Positions 35,406 to 45,080 of a DNA stretch of 64,000 bases are shown piece by piece. Location: contig NZ_CP077085.1 in NCBI RefSeq assembly GCF_014268455.2, positions 3,265,001 to 3,329,000 of the forward strand, read 5' to 3'. Position numbers and translations under genes: made by a program. Source of the DNA: Pseudomonas shahriarae (GTDB lineage: Bacteria > Pseudomonadota > Gammaproteobacteria > Pseudomonadales > Pseudomonadaceae). How positions within the stretch are numbered: position 1 is the stretch's first letter; every line of letters begins with the position of its first letter. A model generated the notes under the pieces. The model had not been told where the DNA came from. It did no database searches and saw nothing but the letters and a program-made list of their open reading frames with translations.

Positions 35406-36925
35406 CCGAGGCTATGCCAGGCGCGGCCATCACGGGCCAGCAACGCATCCGCTGCCGCTGGGCCATCTTCCCCGGCCTTGTAAGCCTGGATGCCATCGTC
35501 CTTCTGCCAGGCATCGAGAAATGGTTGCACCGCACGCCAGCCGTTTTCGATGTTATCGGCACGCTGGAACAGGGTCTGATCGCCGGTCAGGCAATCATAA
35601 ATCAGCGTCTCGTAGCCGGTGGAAGGCTGCATCTCGAAGAAGTCCTTGTAGGCAAAGCCCAGCTGGATGTTGGCCATGTCCAGGGTCGGCCCGGGCTTTT
35701 TCGCCAGCAGGTCGAACCACATGCCTTCATTGGGCTGGATCTGGATTTTCAGGTACGTCGGCTTGACCTCGTCGACTTCGGTATCGCGAAACTGGGCATA
35801 GGGCGCTGGTTTGAAGCAGATAACGATTTCGGTATCGCGCACGCTCATGCGCTTGCCGGTGCGCAGGTAGAACGGCACGCCGACCCAACGCCAGTTATCA
35901 ATCATCACCTTGAGCGCAACGAAGGTTTCGGTGCTGCTGTCCGGGGCCACATTGGCCTCCTGCCGATAGCCCGGCAGCGCCTTGCCGCCGATCTCGCCGG
36001 CGGTGTACTGGCCGCGCACCGAGTTGGCCCGTGCATCCTCCAGCGACCAGGGGCGCACGGCCCCGATCACCTTGGCCTTCTCGCCACGCACCGCATCGGC
36101 GCCAAAGGCTGCCGGCGGTTCCATGGCAATCATCGCCAGCAACTGGAACAGGTGGTTGGGCACCATATCGCGCAGGGTGCCGGTGTTTTCGAAGAAACTG
36201 CCCCGGGTTTCCACACCGACCGTTTCGGCAGCGGTGATCTGCACGTGGTCAATGTAGTGGTTGTTCCAGAACGCCTCGAACAGCACGTTGGAGAAACGGC
36301 TGATCAGAATGTTCTGCACCGTTTCCTTGCCCAGGTAATGGTCGATGCGATAGATCTGCTTCTCAGTCATGACCTTGAGCAGACAGGCGTTGAGCGCCTC
36401 GGCGGTGACCAGGTCGGAGCCGAACGGCTTTTCGATGACCACGCGGCGGAAAGCCCCGGGGGTTTCCTCCAGCAGGTTGGCCCGGCCCAGGCGCTGCACC
36501 ACTTCACTGAAGAAGCGCGGCGCGGTGGCCAGGTAGAACACCGCGTTGCCCGTGCCGCTGTCGGCGATTTTGCTGGCAATGTCGGCATAGGTGCCGTCAT
36601 CGAGAAAATCGCCCTGCACGTAGCTGATGCCCTTGGCCAACTGGGCCCACAACTGTGGGTCCAGTGCATGTTCGGCATTCCCCTTGACCTTGCTCGCCGC
36701 TTCGGTGCGGATGAAGTCTTCGAGTTTCTTGGCGAAGTCTGCATCGCTGATAGCGTTGTGATCCACCCCGACAATCCGCAGCCCCTCACCCAGCAAGCCA
36801 TCGCGACCGAGGTTGTACAGCGCCGGCATCAGCAGGCGCTTGACCAGGTCGCCATGGGCGCCGAACAGGAACAAGGTAGTGGGTGGAGCGGGTTCGGCCT
36901 TGGGTTTCTTGCCGGTGGCCGTCAT
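35402..36925 (-). CDS. zwf: Glucose-6-phosphate 1-dehydrogenase
   Basis: Oxidises glucose-6-phosphate to 6-phosphogluconolactone with NAD(P)+. The 507-residue protein carries the N-terminal nucleotide site [22 protein letters not shown], in which the usual GASGDLA is GAHGDLV, and the active-site signature [14 protein letters not shown] (about residue 195). The substrate loop EKPFGSD is also present. Pseudomonads usually have another zwf in the hex/edd cluster; this copy is linked to gnd and a HAD phosphatase, each overlapping by 4 bases. It may therefore serve the pentose phosphate pathway rather than the Entner-Doudoroff route. Confidence 0.95.
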   Translation of the reverse strand: MTATGKKPKAEPAPPTTLFLFGAHGDLVKRLLMPALYNLGRDGLLGEGLRIVGVDHNAISDADFAKKLEDFIRTEAASKVKGNAEHALDPQLWAQLAKGISYVQGDFLDDGTYADIASKIADSGTGNAVFYLATAPRFFSEVVQRLGRANLLEETPGAFRRVVIEKPFGSDLVTAEALNACLLKVMTEKQIYRIDHYLGKETVQNILISRFSNVLFEAFWNNHYIDHVQITAAETVGVETRGSFFENTGTLRDMVPNHLFQLLAMIAMEPPAAFGADAVRGEKAKVIGAVRPWSLEDARANSVRGQYTAGEIGGKALPGYRQEANVAPDSSTETFVALKVMIDNWRWVGVPFYLRTGKRMSVRDTEIVICFKPAPYAQFRDTEVDEVKPTYLKIQIQPNEGMWFDLLAKKPGPTLDMANIQLGFAYKDFFEMQPSTGYETLIYDCLTGDQTLFQRADNIENGWRAVQPFLDAWQKDDGIQAYKAGEDGPAAADALLARDGRAWHSLG

Positions 36926-37902
36926 TTTTTGGAAGTCTCCACATGGCCGCCAAAGCCGAAGCGCATGGCCGACAGCAGCTTGTCACCGTAAGTGCTTTGC
37001 TGGCGCGAGCGGAACCGGGCGAACAACGAGTTGGACAGCACCGGTACCGGTACCGATTGCTCCATGGCCGCTTCGATGGTCCAGCGCCCTTCGCCGCTGT
37101 CGGCCACGGAACCGGAGTAACCGTCGAGCTTGGGGTCGGTCGCCAGGGCATCGGCTGTGAGGTCGAGCAGCCAGGAGGACACAACGCTGCCGCGACGCCA
37201 GACTTCGGCGATATCGGCCACGTTCAGGTCAAAACGCTGCTCTGGCGGCAGGTTTTCCGAGTTCTTGGTCTTGAGGATGTCAAAGCCTTCGGCAAACGCC
37301 TGCATCATGCCGTACTCGATGCCGTTGTGGATCATCTTCACGAAGTGCCCGGAACCGGCAGGGCCGGCGTGGATATAGCCACGTTCGGCGCGGTCGTCGG
37401 TAGCGGTACGGTCCTTGGTGCGCGGGATATCGCCCAGGCCCGGCGCGAGGGTGGCGAAGATCGGATCCAGATGCTTGACGGTCTCGGCGTCGCCACCAAT
37501 CATCATGCAGTAACCGCGCTCCAGGCCCCACACGCCACCGGAAGTGCCGACGTCGATGTAGTGCAGGCCTTTTTCCGCCAGGGCCTTGCCGCGACGTACG
37601 TCATCTTTATAGAAGGTGTTGCCGCCGTCGATGATCACATCGCCGGGTTCCATCAGTTCGCTCAGGTCGTTGATCGTGGTTTCGGTGGGCTCGCCCGCCG
37701 GTAACATGACCCAGACAGCCCGCGGCTTTTGCAGGCCCGCGACCAGGGCAGGCAGATCGGCAACGCCGGTCGCGCCCTCTTCACTCAAGCCTTTGACGAA
37801 TGCTTCATTGCGGTCGTAGACCACGGTGGTATGCCCATTGAGCATCAAGCGGCGCGCAATATTCCCGCCCATGCGGCCTAGTCCGATAATCCCCAGTTGC
37901 AT
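36922..37902 (-). CDS. gnd: 6-phosphogluconate dehydrogenase, decarboxylating (short YqeC/GndA type)
   Basis: Oxidative decarboxylation of 6-phosphogluconate to ribulose-5-phosphate. The 326-residue protein is the short class (the classical enzyme is about 470). It has the dinucleotide motif [29 protein letters not shown] (about 90), [21 protein letters not shown] (about 120) and the catalytic [21 protein letters not shown] (about 170-190). I start at the ATG at 37902; the open frame reaches 37941. It is the first gene of a gnd-zwf-HAD operon with ATGA overlaps. Confidence 0.93.
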   Translation of the reverse strand: MQLGIIGLGRMGGNIARRLMLNGHTTVVYDRNEAFVKGLSEEGATGVADLPALVAGLQKPRAVWVMLPAGEPTETTINDLSELMEPGDVIIDGGNTFYKDDVRRGKALAEKGLHYIDVGTSGGVWGLERGYCMMIGGDAETVKHLDPIFATLAPGLGDIPRTKDRTATDDRAERGYIHAGPAGSGHFVKMIHNGIEYGMMQAFAEGFDILKTKNSENLPPEQRFDLNVADIAEVWRRGSVVSSWLLDLTADALATDPKLDGYSGSVADSGEGRWTIEAAMEQSVPVPVLSNSLFARFRSRQQSTYGDKLLSAMRFGFGGHVETSKK

Positions 37903-38165
37903 GTATTGATGCTCCCAACTACAAATAAAAATGTGTGACACAGTTTATAGCGCAATGACGAATTAGTCCGGCGCCAATCGCACTAGTTTCATCACAAAAA
38001 GAGGCCATCGTTTCACCATCACTGGCTGAAAAGTCACAGCGACCCTGAAAAATAAAAAAGTTCCCTTGAGCCCAAAAAGAAATCAGAATCGCCCCTGACT
38101 CCTGCCGAGGGCCTCGACTCAAGCGCTCTGGCACCGCGATACACCGGCTATTTGCGAGGTAAGCA

Positions 38166-38330
38166 ATGCGCACAGCACAGATGACACGCCCGCCACAGAC
38201 CCTCTACGTCACCGTCCGCCGTGACGAATTGCGCCAGCTGAAAGACGAACGCGAGCAGTTGCAGCAGGAAGTGATCCGTCTGCGGGCGCAGTTGCAGGCT
38301 CAGTTGGCAAACCAAGCCATTACCTGCTGA
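38166..38330 (+). CDS. Small coiled-coil protein (54 aa)
   Basis: I translated this short frame directly: 54 residues beginning MRTAQMTRPPQTLYV, with a heptad-like helical centre (ELRQLKDEREQLQQEVIRLR) and ending AITC. GAGG stands 6 bases before the ATG. It has no signal peptide. The strongly helical, charged composition with leucine spacing supports a real small coiled-coil protein. Its function is unknown. It precedes the phosphoethanolamine transferase gene by about 105 bases. Confidence 0.65.
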   Translation: MRTAQMTRPPQTLYVTVRRDELRQLKDEREQLQQEVIRLRAQLQAQLANQAITC

Positions 38331-38435
38331 ACCCCGGGTCCAACTCACAAACTTTTCACCCGCCCATCCCGATAATCCTGCGCCAGAACGCCGCCTCACG
38401 CATGGGCGGCGGCAATTATCGGGTTGGAGCGCTGC

Positions 38436-40169
38436 ATGGCGAGCACGAAGTCTGCAAAAGGGTTTGATTGGGCCGGCCTGGGCTGGATGTTCCTGTTTTT
38501 CTGGTATTTCTCCGGTATTACCCAACTGCTGATCCAACTGACCGGCACCTCGGGCTTCAGTGGTTTCCGCCAGGCGTTCTTCATGAGTGCGCTGTGGTTG
38601 GCACCCATGCTGCTGTTCCCGCGTCGCGCCCGGCTACTCGCCGCGCTGATCGGTGTGGTGCTGTGGGCCTGTTCCATGGCCAGCCTGGGCTACTTCTTTA
38701 TTTACCAGCAGGAATTTTCCCAGAGCGTCATCTTCATCATGTTCGAGTCGAACATCTCTGAAGCCGGCGAGTATGCAACGCAATACTTTGCCTGGTGGAT
38801 CGTGCTGGCCTTTATTGCCCACACCGCCCTGGCCGTCTTCCTCTGGACCCGTGTGCGCCCGGTCTACCTGCCCCGGGGCCGGGCAATGGTCGCGGCGACG
38901 GCCATTGTGCTGGCGATTGTCGGCTATCCGCTGGTCAAGCAGATTGCCACCAACGACACCCTGGAACGGGCCATCGATGGCTTCGAAACCCGAGTCGAAC
39001 CTGCCGTGCCGTGGCAGATGATTGTTGCCTATCGCCGCTACACCCAGCAGTTGAACAACATGCAGGGCATGCTCGACAACGTCAGCAAGATCCCGCCCCT
39101 GAGCAACTTCAAGGACAGCATGGCCGGCCAACCGTCGACCCTGGTGCTGGTGATCGGCGAGTCCACCAACCGGCAGCGCATGAGCCTCTACGGCTACCCG
39201 CGCAAGACCACGCCGGAACTGGACAAGCTGCGTGACCAATTGGATGTGTTCGACAACGTCATCACCCCGCGCCCCTACACCATCGAGGCGCTGCAACAGG
39301 TACTGACCTTTGCCGATGAAGACAATCCGGATCTGTATCTGAAGACCCCTTCCATCGTCAGCATGATGAAACAGGCTGGCTACAAGACCTTCTGGATCAC
39401 CAACCAGCAGACCATGACCAAGCGCAACACCATGCTCACCACGTTCTCCGAACAGGCCGACGAGCAGGTGTACCTCAACAACAACCGTAACCAGAACGCC
39501 CGCCAGTACGATGGCGACGTGCTGGAGCCGTTCTCCAAGGCCCTGGCCGACAAGGCCGAGCGCAAGCTGATCGTGGTGCACCTGCTGGGTACCCATATGA
39601 GCTATCAGTACCGCTACCCGCCAAGCTTCGACACCTTTACCGACCGCCAGGGTGTCCCGGACGCGGTCAGTGACGACCAGCTGCCGACCTACAACAGCTA
39701 TGACAACGCAGTGCGCTACAACGACTTCGTGGTGTCGAGCCTGATCAAGGACTACGCCAAGACCGACCCCAATGGTTTCCTGCTGTACCTCTCCGACCAC
39801 GGCGAGGATGTGTTCGACTCGGCGGGCCATGACACCCTGGGCCGCAACGAGGGCAAGCCGACAGCCCCGATGTACACCATCCCCTTCATGACCTGGGCCT
39901 CGCCAAAGTGGCGCGCCACCCACGACTGGAACATGCAGGGCGATATACAACGGCCCTACAGCAGCTCGCAGTTGATTCATACCTGGGCCGACCTGGCCGG
40001 CTTGAGTTTCGACGAACTGGACCGCAGCCGCAGCCTGGTCAGCGACAGCTTCAAGCCACGGCCATTGCTGATCGGCGATCCCTACCAGCGTTCACAGAAG
40101 GCCTTGATCGACTTCAGCCTGATCAAGCCCAAAGCCAGTACTGCACCCCGGAGTGTGGTCCAGAAGTAA
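38436..40169 (+). CDS. cptA: Phosphoethanolamine transferase (CptA/EptA-like)
   Basis: Inner-membrane enzyme that moves phosphoethanolamine from phosphatidylethanolamine to lipopolysaccharide. It has 577 residues from the ATG at 38436; a TTG 12 bases upstream is also open. About five N-terminal membrane helices (residues 10-180) precede a periplasmic sulfatase-fold domain. Its nucleophile motif is VIGESTNRQRMSLYGYPRKTTP (the Thr of GEST), with the metal-site LLYLSDHGEDVFDSAGHDTLGR further on. The CptA branch modifies the core heptose region in enterobacteria; the target here (core or lipid A) cannot be told from sequence. Some relatives confer polymyxin tolerance. Confidence 0.9.
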   Translation: MASTKSAKGFDWAGLGWMFLFFWYFSGITQLLIQLTGTSGFSGFRQAFFMSALWLAPMLLFPRRARLLAALIGVVLWACSMASLGYFFIYQQEFSQSVIFIMFESNISEAGEYATQYFAWWIVLAFIAHTALAVFLWTRVRPVYLPRGRAMVAATAIVLAIVGYPLVKQIATNDTLERAIDGFETRVEPAVPWQMIVAYRRYTQQLNNMQGMLDNVSKIPPLSNFKDSMAGQPSTLVLVIGESTNRQRMSLYGYPRKTTPELDKLRDQLDVFDNVITPRPYTIEALQQVLTFADEDNPDLYLKTPSIVSMMKQAGYKTFWITNQQTMTKRNTMLTTFSEQADEQVYLNNNRNQNARQYDGDVLEPFSKALADKAERKLIVVHLLGTHMSYQYRYPPSFDTFTDRQGVPDAVSDDQLPTYNSYDNAVRYNDFVVSSLIKDYAKTDPNGFLLYLSDHGEDVFDSAGHDTLGRNEGKPTAPMYTIPFMTWASPKWRATHDWNMQGDIQRPYSSSQLIHTWADLAGLSFDELDRSRSLVSDSFKPRPLLIGDPYQRSQKALIDFSLIKPKASTAPRSVVQK

Positions 40170-40189
40170 ACGACCCGCGCCCCGTCCAG

Positions 40190-40210
40190 AGTTAACCCCT
40201 GCGGTTAACT
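40190..40210. promoter_or_regulatory. Inverted repeat after cptA
   Basis: AGTTAACC (40190-40197) and GGTTAACT (40203-40210) form a perfect 8-base inverted repeat with a 5-base spacer; a further GTTAACCC half-site follows at 40226. It could be the cptA terminator stem or an operator for the small periplasmic gene downstream. Confidence 0.45.
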
Positions 40211-40319
40211 TTGGATGTGCTTGACGTTAACCCCCACTTAATTAGCTTCCTACAGACTATTCCCATAAATCTGACCAGGGACGGTGCAGACACGATCACT
40301 TTTAATGGGAATACCTGCG

Positions 40320-40541
40320 ATGAAACTTTCAACCTTGATGCTTGCTGGCCTGCTGGGCCTGACCTCCGCTGCCGCCTTCGCCGAAGGCGGCGCTGAGCGC
40401 GTGAAGGAGCACTTCGATAATTTCAGCTTCACCCAGAAACAAATCCACAACGACACCGAACAGACGGCGGCTGCCGACGCCAAGGGTGCTGAATCCGGGT
40501 CCACCCAACACACGCGGGATGCTGAGCAACCCAAAGGCTGA
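40320..40541 (+). CDS. Small secreted/periplasmic protein (73 aa)
   Basis: Exported 73-residue protein with a clear signal peptide (MKLSTLMLAGLLGLTSAAAFA, cleaved after residue 21). The mature part of about 50 residues is polar and charged (GGAERVKEHFDNFSFTQKQIH, then an A/D/E/T-rich tail) and lacks cysteines. I choose the ATG at 40320 because it gives a perfect signal peptide; in-frame ATGs at 40284 and 40305 would extend it. No family recognised. It ends before a very strong terminator. Confidence 0.78.
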   Translation: MKLSTLMLAGLLGLTSAAAFAEGGAERVKEHFDNFSFTQKQIHNDTEQTAAADAKGAESGSTQHTRDAEQPKG

Positions 40542-40592
40542 TGCACGAGTAATACCCGGCACCATTATGCTCTGGTGGTGAAGGTCAATTTG

Positions 40593-40618
40593 GCGCCCTG
40601 TACAGGGCGCTTTTTTTT
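40593..40618 (+). terminator. Strong intrinsic terminator
   Basis: GCGCCCTG-TA-CAGGGCGC forms an 8-base GC-rich stem immediately followed by eight T residues. It ends the small periplasmic gene. Confidence 0.92.
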
Positions 40619-40664
40619 GCCTGGTCGAAACTTCCCAAGGGGAGCGCGGGAACGACCTGAGGAT

Positions 40665-41156
40665 TTAGAGGGCCTTGCTCCAGAACAGCATGCGGCCATG
40701 GGCTGGGTCGAAGATCGAGTCATCGAAGCCAAACTTGCGGTACGACGCCTGCGCCACTGGATTACCTTCCAGCACTTCCAGGGTGATCTTGCAGCAACCG
40801 CGCTGGCGGGCGATTTCCTCGACCTTTTGCAGCATTTTCTGGCTCAGGCCCAGGCCTCGGAACGGTTCCTTGACCACCACATCATGCACGTTGACCAGCG
40901 GCCGGCAGGCAAAGGTCGAAAACCCTTCAAAACAGTTAACAAGCCCGGCCGGCTCGCCGCCAACAAAGGCCAGCACGCTGAAGGCATGGGGACGCTTGGC
41001 CAATTCCGCCGGCAATTGTTGCAGCAGGTCGGCGGACAGGGCATGGCCACCGCCCATGGGGTCTTGTGCATAGTGGTTGAGCAACAGGCCAATGGCCTCG
41101 GCGTGCACGGAGTTGCTGTAGCTGGCTTGCAGCACCAATATTTCTGCGGCTTCCAT
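40665..41156 (-). CDS. GNAT-family N-acetyltransferase
   Basis: Acetyltransferase of 163 residues from the ATG at 41156 (MEAAEILVLQ, with GAGG in front); the open frame continues to 41279. The acetyl-CoA site is clear: VVKEPFRGLGLSQKMLQKVEEIA (about residues 95-118), with the R-x-x-G-x-G/A-like RGLGLS. The beta5 segment CCKITLEVLEGNPVAQASYRKFGF (about 125-150) includes the usual Asn and Tyr. The substrate is unknown. It stands alone between a terminator and zapE. Confidence 0.9.
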   Translation of the reverse strand: MEAAEILVLQASYSNSVHAEAIGLLLNHYAQDPMGGGHALSADLLQQLPAELAKRPHAFSVLAFVGGEPAGLVNCFEGFSTFACRPLVNVHDVVVKEPFRGLGLSQKMLQKVEEIARQRGCCKITLEVLEGNPVAQASYRKFGFDDSIFDPAHGRMLFWSKAL

Positions 41157-41306
41157 TTCCTTCCTCGATAACTGCCCGGCAGGGATGAGCTCCCCGCAAA
41201 AGCTCGATTGTAAGCGGGGTGTAGGGGTTAGATGAAGGAGATTAACTACAACTTGGCGCGGGAAAAAGCCATCAGGCAAATGATTGTGTCAGTGGGCCAA
41301 TGGCCA

Positions 41307-42413
41307 CTACTGACCAAAGCGTTGCAACTGCATTTCTTGCAAACGGCTGAGGGTGCGGCGGAACGCAAACTCCAGGTAACCCTCGGTGTACAACTCGGCC
41401 AAGGGCACCCTGGCTTCGATGTACAGCGGGACCTTGCGGTCGTAGCACTCATCCACCAGGGCGATAAACCGGCGCACACTGTCATCGTGCACCGACAACG
41501 CCGGCAGCTCGCGGTCGCCCGCCTCTACACGCTGGGCACCATCCTCGGTACCACGGGCAATCCGCCCAGGACGTGTCGAGGCGCTCAGCCCGGGCACTTC
41601 GCCGAGCAATATGGCGCTATAGCGATCACACAGCTGCATGAAATCCATGGCCGCCAGCGGTTGTTCGCACAGATCAGCGTAGCGGCACCACAACACCGTT
41701 TCGCTGGACTGCACCGTAACAATGCGCCGCGAACCGACCATAACCGGCGCCTCGCTGCAGGCTTGTCCAGCGCTCAGACGCTGGAAAACCGCAGCCAATG
41801 CTTGTGGTTGATCGACCCAGTAGCGCTGCTCGGCGGTGCCCGGATGCAAGCGGTGATCCTCACTGCCGTCTACCGCCACCACCTGCATATGGGCCTCAAT
41901 CGCCTCGATAGCCGGCATGAAGCGTTCGCGGTTGAAACCGTCGGCGTACAACTGCCCGGGCGGCTGGTTGGAGGTGCAGACCATTACCACCCCTTCGTCG
42001 AACATCACCTGGAACAGGCGCCCGAGGATGATCGCGTCACCAATGTCATTGACGAACAGCTCGTCGAAACACAGCACCCGCACGTCCCCGGCCAACTCGC
42101 GGGCCAGGGCCTGCAAAGGGTCCGGGGTGCCGGTCAACTGGAACAGACGTTGATGGACCCAGCCCATGAAGTGATGGAAGTGCTGGCGCCGCGCGGGCAC
42201 CCGCAGGCTCTGATGGAACTGATCCATCAGCCAGGTCTTGCCCCGCCCCACCGGCCCCCACAGATAAACGCCGGTGACCGGTGCATCGGCGCCCTGGTGC
42301 AATGCCCCATGGCAGGCCTGCAACGCCTCGACCGCCCGGCGTTGCGCGTCGTCTGCCACAAAACCATCGGCCAGGGCCCGCTGGTAGGCGGCCAGTGGTG
42401 AGTCGGCCGTCAT
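41307..42413 (-). CDS. zapE: Cell division protein ZapE (AFG1-like ATPase)
   Basis: P-loop ATPase of 368 residues that associates with the Z-ring in E. coli and destabilises FtsZ bundles under stress. Walker A is YLWGPVGRGKTWLMDQF (about residue 55), Walker B is VLCFDELFVNDIGDAI, and further family segments are VVMVCTSNQPPGQLYADG and FVALVDECYDRKVPLYIEA-like RRFIALVDECYDRKVPLY near the C-terminus. It overlaps the pepN stop by 4 bases. The coupling with pepN is a local feature, and no direct functional link is known. Confidence 0.93.
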   Translation of the reverse strand: MTADSPLAAYQRALADGFVADDAQRRAVEALQACHGALHQGADAPVTGVYLWGPVGRGKTWLMDQFHQSLRVPARRQHFHHFMGWVHQRLFQLTGTPDPLQALARELAGDVRVLCFDELFVNDIGDAIILGRLFQVMFDEGVVMVCTSNQPPGQLYADGFNRERFMPAIEAIEAHMQVVAVDGSEDHRLHPGTAEQRYWVDQPQALAAVFQRLSAGQACSEAPVMVGSRRIVTVQSSETVLWCRYADLCEQPLAAMDFMQLCDRYSAILLGEVPGLSASTRPGRIARGTEDGAQRVEAGDRELPALSVHDDSVRRFIALVDECYDRKVPLYIEARVPLAELYTEGYLEFAFRRTLSRLQEMQLQRFGQ

Positions 42414-45067
42414 GCGAGGCTTTTGCTGACCACCTCGAACACATCGCTGGACAGCTCGCCCGAACCACGGATGCGCTCCAGCTCAGCCTTCATCAGCGCC
42501 TGACGGGCGCTGTTGTATTTGCGCCAGCGGGTCAGTGGCGCCAACTGCCGCGAGGCGATCTGCGGGTTGAAGGCATTCAGCTCGATCACCAGGTCCGCCA
42601 GGAAGCGATAGCCCGAGCCATCGGCTGCATGGAAGTTGATCAGGTTCTGCCCGGCAAAGGCGCCGACCAGCGCGCGCACCTTGTTCGGGTTCTTGATATT
42701 GAACGCCGGGTGCTGCATCAGGGCCTTGACCCGTGCAAGCCCGCCCGGCAACACGCTCCCGGCCTGGACGCTGAACCATTGGTCCATGACCAGGGGGTTG
42801 TCCTTGAAGTTCTCGGCAAACACTTGCAGGGCCTTGGCCTTCTCGGCATCGAACGGCGAGTTGACCAGCACCGCCAATGCCGTCAGGCGTTCGGTCATGT
42901 TGTCACACGCGTCGAACTGCTCCAGGGTCGCCGCCAGTACTTCGGGCTTGCCGCTGAGCATCAGGTACGACAGCGCGATGTTCTGCAGGGCGCGGCGCGC
43001 GAAGTGCTCGGCCGACGCCACGTAGGGCGTGTTGCGCGACAGGTCGCGGTTGGCCTGGTAGCGCAGCCAAAGGCCTTCGAACAGGTTATCGGCCAACTGC
43101 TTGCGCGCAAACTCGCGTGCAGCGTGGATCGCATCGACGTCAGCCACTTCGCTGATTTCGGTCAGGTAGGCTTCACCCGGCAACGACAACATTTCCGCGA
43201 CCATGGCCTGGTCCAGGCTTTCGTCGCTCAACACGCTGCGCAGCGCATTGACCAGCCGTTGATCCAGCACCAAGGCCTGGCCCTGCTGGTGTTGGCTGAT
43301 CAGGTCCTGCAACACCTGCACCGCCAGTTGCTGGCCCGCCTCCCAACGGTTGAAGCCGTCACTGTCGTGCTGCATCAGGAACATCAACTGGTCACGGCTG
43401 TAGGGGAAGCTCAGCTTCACCGGCGCCGAGAAGCCACGCAGCAGCGACGGCAAGGGTTGTTCAGGGATATCGACGAAGGTGAACGTCTGCTCGGCCTCAG
43501 TCACCGACAACACTCGCGAGGTGCCCTGCGCCGCCGCTTCACCGGCCAGACGCAACGGCAAGTCGGCCCCATTGGCGTCCAGCAGGCCCAGGGCCACCGG
43601 AATCACGAATGGCAGTTTTTCTACGTTGTCCGGGGTTTGCGGGCAACTCTGGCGCAAGGTCAGGCTGTAGGTCTTGGCGGTAGCGTCGTAGGACTCGCTC
43701 ACTAGCAGGCGTGGCGTGCCGGCCTGGCTGTACCAGCGTTTGAACTGGGTCAGGTCGGCACCGTTGGCGTCTTCCATGGCCTTGATAAAGTCATCACAGG
43801 TCACGGCCTGGCCGTCGTGGCGTTCAAAGTACAGGTCACTGCCTTTGCGAAAGCCCTCGGCGCCGAGCAAGGTGTGGATCATCCCGACCACTTCCGAACC
43901 CTTTTCGTACACGGTCAGGGTGTAGAAGTTGGAGATTTCGATAAAGCTGTCCGGGCGCACAGCGTGGGCCATCGGCCCTGCATCTTCGGCGAATTGGTGG
44001 GTGCGCAGGTAGGCCACATCCTGTATACGCTTGACGGTGGCCGAGTTCATATCCGCAGAGAAGTGCGAATCGCGGAACACCGTAAAGCCTTCCTTGAGCG
44101 ACAGCTGGAACCAGTCGCGGCAGGTCACGCGGTTGCCCGACCAGTTGTGGAAGTATTCGTGGGCGACGATGGCCTCGACGCGCTGATGCGCGGCATCGGT
44201 CGCGGTTTCGGCACGGGCCAGCACGGCGCTGGAGTTGAAAATGTTCAGGCCCTTGTTTTCCATGGCGCCCATGTTGAAGTCGTTGACGGCGACGATCATG
44301 AAAATATCCAGGTCGTATTCGCGACCATAGACCTCTTCATCCCAACGCATGGACTTCTTCAGGCTGTTCATGGCGTGCTGGCACTTGTCGATGTTTTCCG
44401 GCTCGACATAGATGCGCAACGCGACGGTGCGCTGGCTCATGGTGGTGAAGGTGTCTTCGACGCACCACAGGTCGCCAGCCACCAGGGCGAACAGGTAGGC
44501 CGGCTTCTTGAACGGGTCTTCCCAGGTCGCCCAGTGCCGACCGTCTTCGCCGGGGCCGCTGGCAATCGGGTTGCCGTTGGACAGCAGCACCGGATAGCTG
44601 TGCTGCTCGGCGATCACCGTGGTGGTGAACGTGCTCATCACGTCCGGGCGGTCAAGGTAGTAGGTGATCTTGCGGAAGCCCTCGGCCTCGCATTGGGTAC
44701 AGAACATGCCACCGGACTTGTACAAGCCTTCCAGGGCGGTGTTGGTTTGCGGGTGGATGCGCACGCTGGTGTCGACCGTGAAGCTGTCACTGGTCGGCTG
44801 CAACGTCAGGTGGCTGTCGCTCAATTGGTAGTCGGTGGCGCTCAGTTCCTGGTCACCCAGGGCCACGCTCAGCAATTCCAACTGCTGGCCATCGAGCACC
44901 AGCGGCGGCAGGCCGTTGCCGCGCTGGGGGTTGCGGCGCATCACCAGCTGCGCGTGGACCAGGCTATGGTCCTCGAACAACTCGAAGGTCAGGTGAGTCT
45001 CGTCGATCAGGTACTCGGGCGCCTGATAGTCCTTCAGGTAAATCATCTTCGGTTGTTCGGTGCGCAT
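42410..45067 (-). CDS. pepN: Aminopeptidase N (M1 family)
   Basis: Zinc metallopeptidase that removes N-terminal residues from peptides in the cytoplasm. The 885-residue protein matches the bacterial PepN length. The exopeptidase motif GAMENKG is near residue 262 and the zinc motif HEYFHNW near residue 298, with the third ligand Glu in LKEGFTVFRD about 20 residues later. The C-terminal helical superhelix domain is complete. The start at 45067 gives MRTEQPKMIYLKDY; an in-frame ATG seven codons later is also possible. Its end overlaps zapE. Confidence 0.96.
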   Translation of the reverse strand: MRTEQPKMIYLKDYQAPEYLIDETHLTFELFEDHSLVHAQLVMRRNPQRGNGLPPLVLDGQQLELLSVALGDQELSATDYQLSDSHLTLQPTSDSFTVDTSVRIHPQTNTALEGLYKSGGMFCTQCEAEGFRKITYYLDRPDVMSTFTTTVIAEQHSYPVLLSNGNPIASGPGEDGRHWATWEDPFKKPAYLFALVAGDLWCVEDTFTTMSQRTVALRIYVEPENIDKCQHAMNSLKKSMRWDEEVYGREYDLDIFMIVAVNDFNMGAMENKGLNIFNSSAVLARAETATDAAHQRVEAIVAHEYFHNWSGNRVTCRDWFQLSLKEGFTVFRDSHFSADMNSATVKRIQDVAYLRTHQFAEDAGPMAHAVRPDSFIEISNFYTLTVYEKGSEVVGMIHTLLGAEGFRKGSDLYFERHDGQAVTCDDFIKAMEDANGADLTQFKRWYSQAGTPRLLVSESYDATAKTYSLTLRQSCPQTPDNVEKLPFVIPVALGLLDANGADLPLRLAGEAAAQGTSRVLSVTEAEQTFTFVDIPEQPLPSLLRGFSAPVKLSFPYSRDQLMFLMQHDSDGFNRWEAGQQLAVQVLQDLISQHQQGQALVLDQRLVNALRSVLSDESLDQAMVAEMLSLPGEAYLTEISEVADVDAIHAAREFARKQLADNLFEGLWLRYQANRDLSRNTPYVASAEHFARRALQNIALSYLMLSGKPEVLAATLEQFDACDNMTERLTALAVLVNSPFDAEKAKALQVFAENFKDNPLVMDQWFSVQAGSVLPGGLARVKALMQHPAFNIKNPNKVRALVGAFAGQNLINFHAADGSGYRFLADLVIELNAFNPQIASRQLAPLTRWRKYNSARQALMKAELERIRGSGELSSDVFEVVSKSLA

Positions 45068-45080
45068 GCGTGAAATCCTT

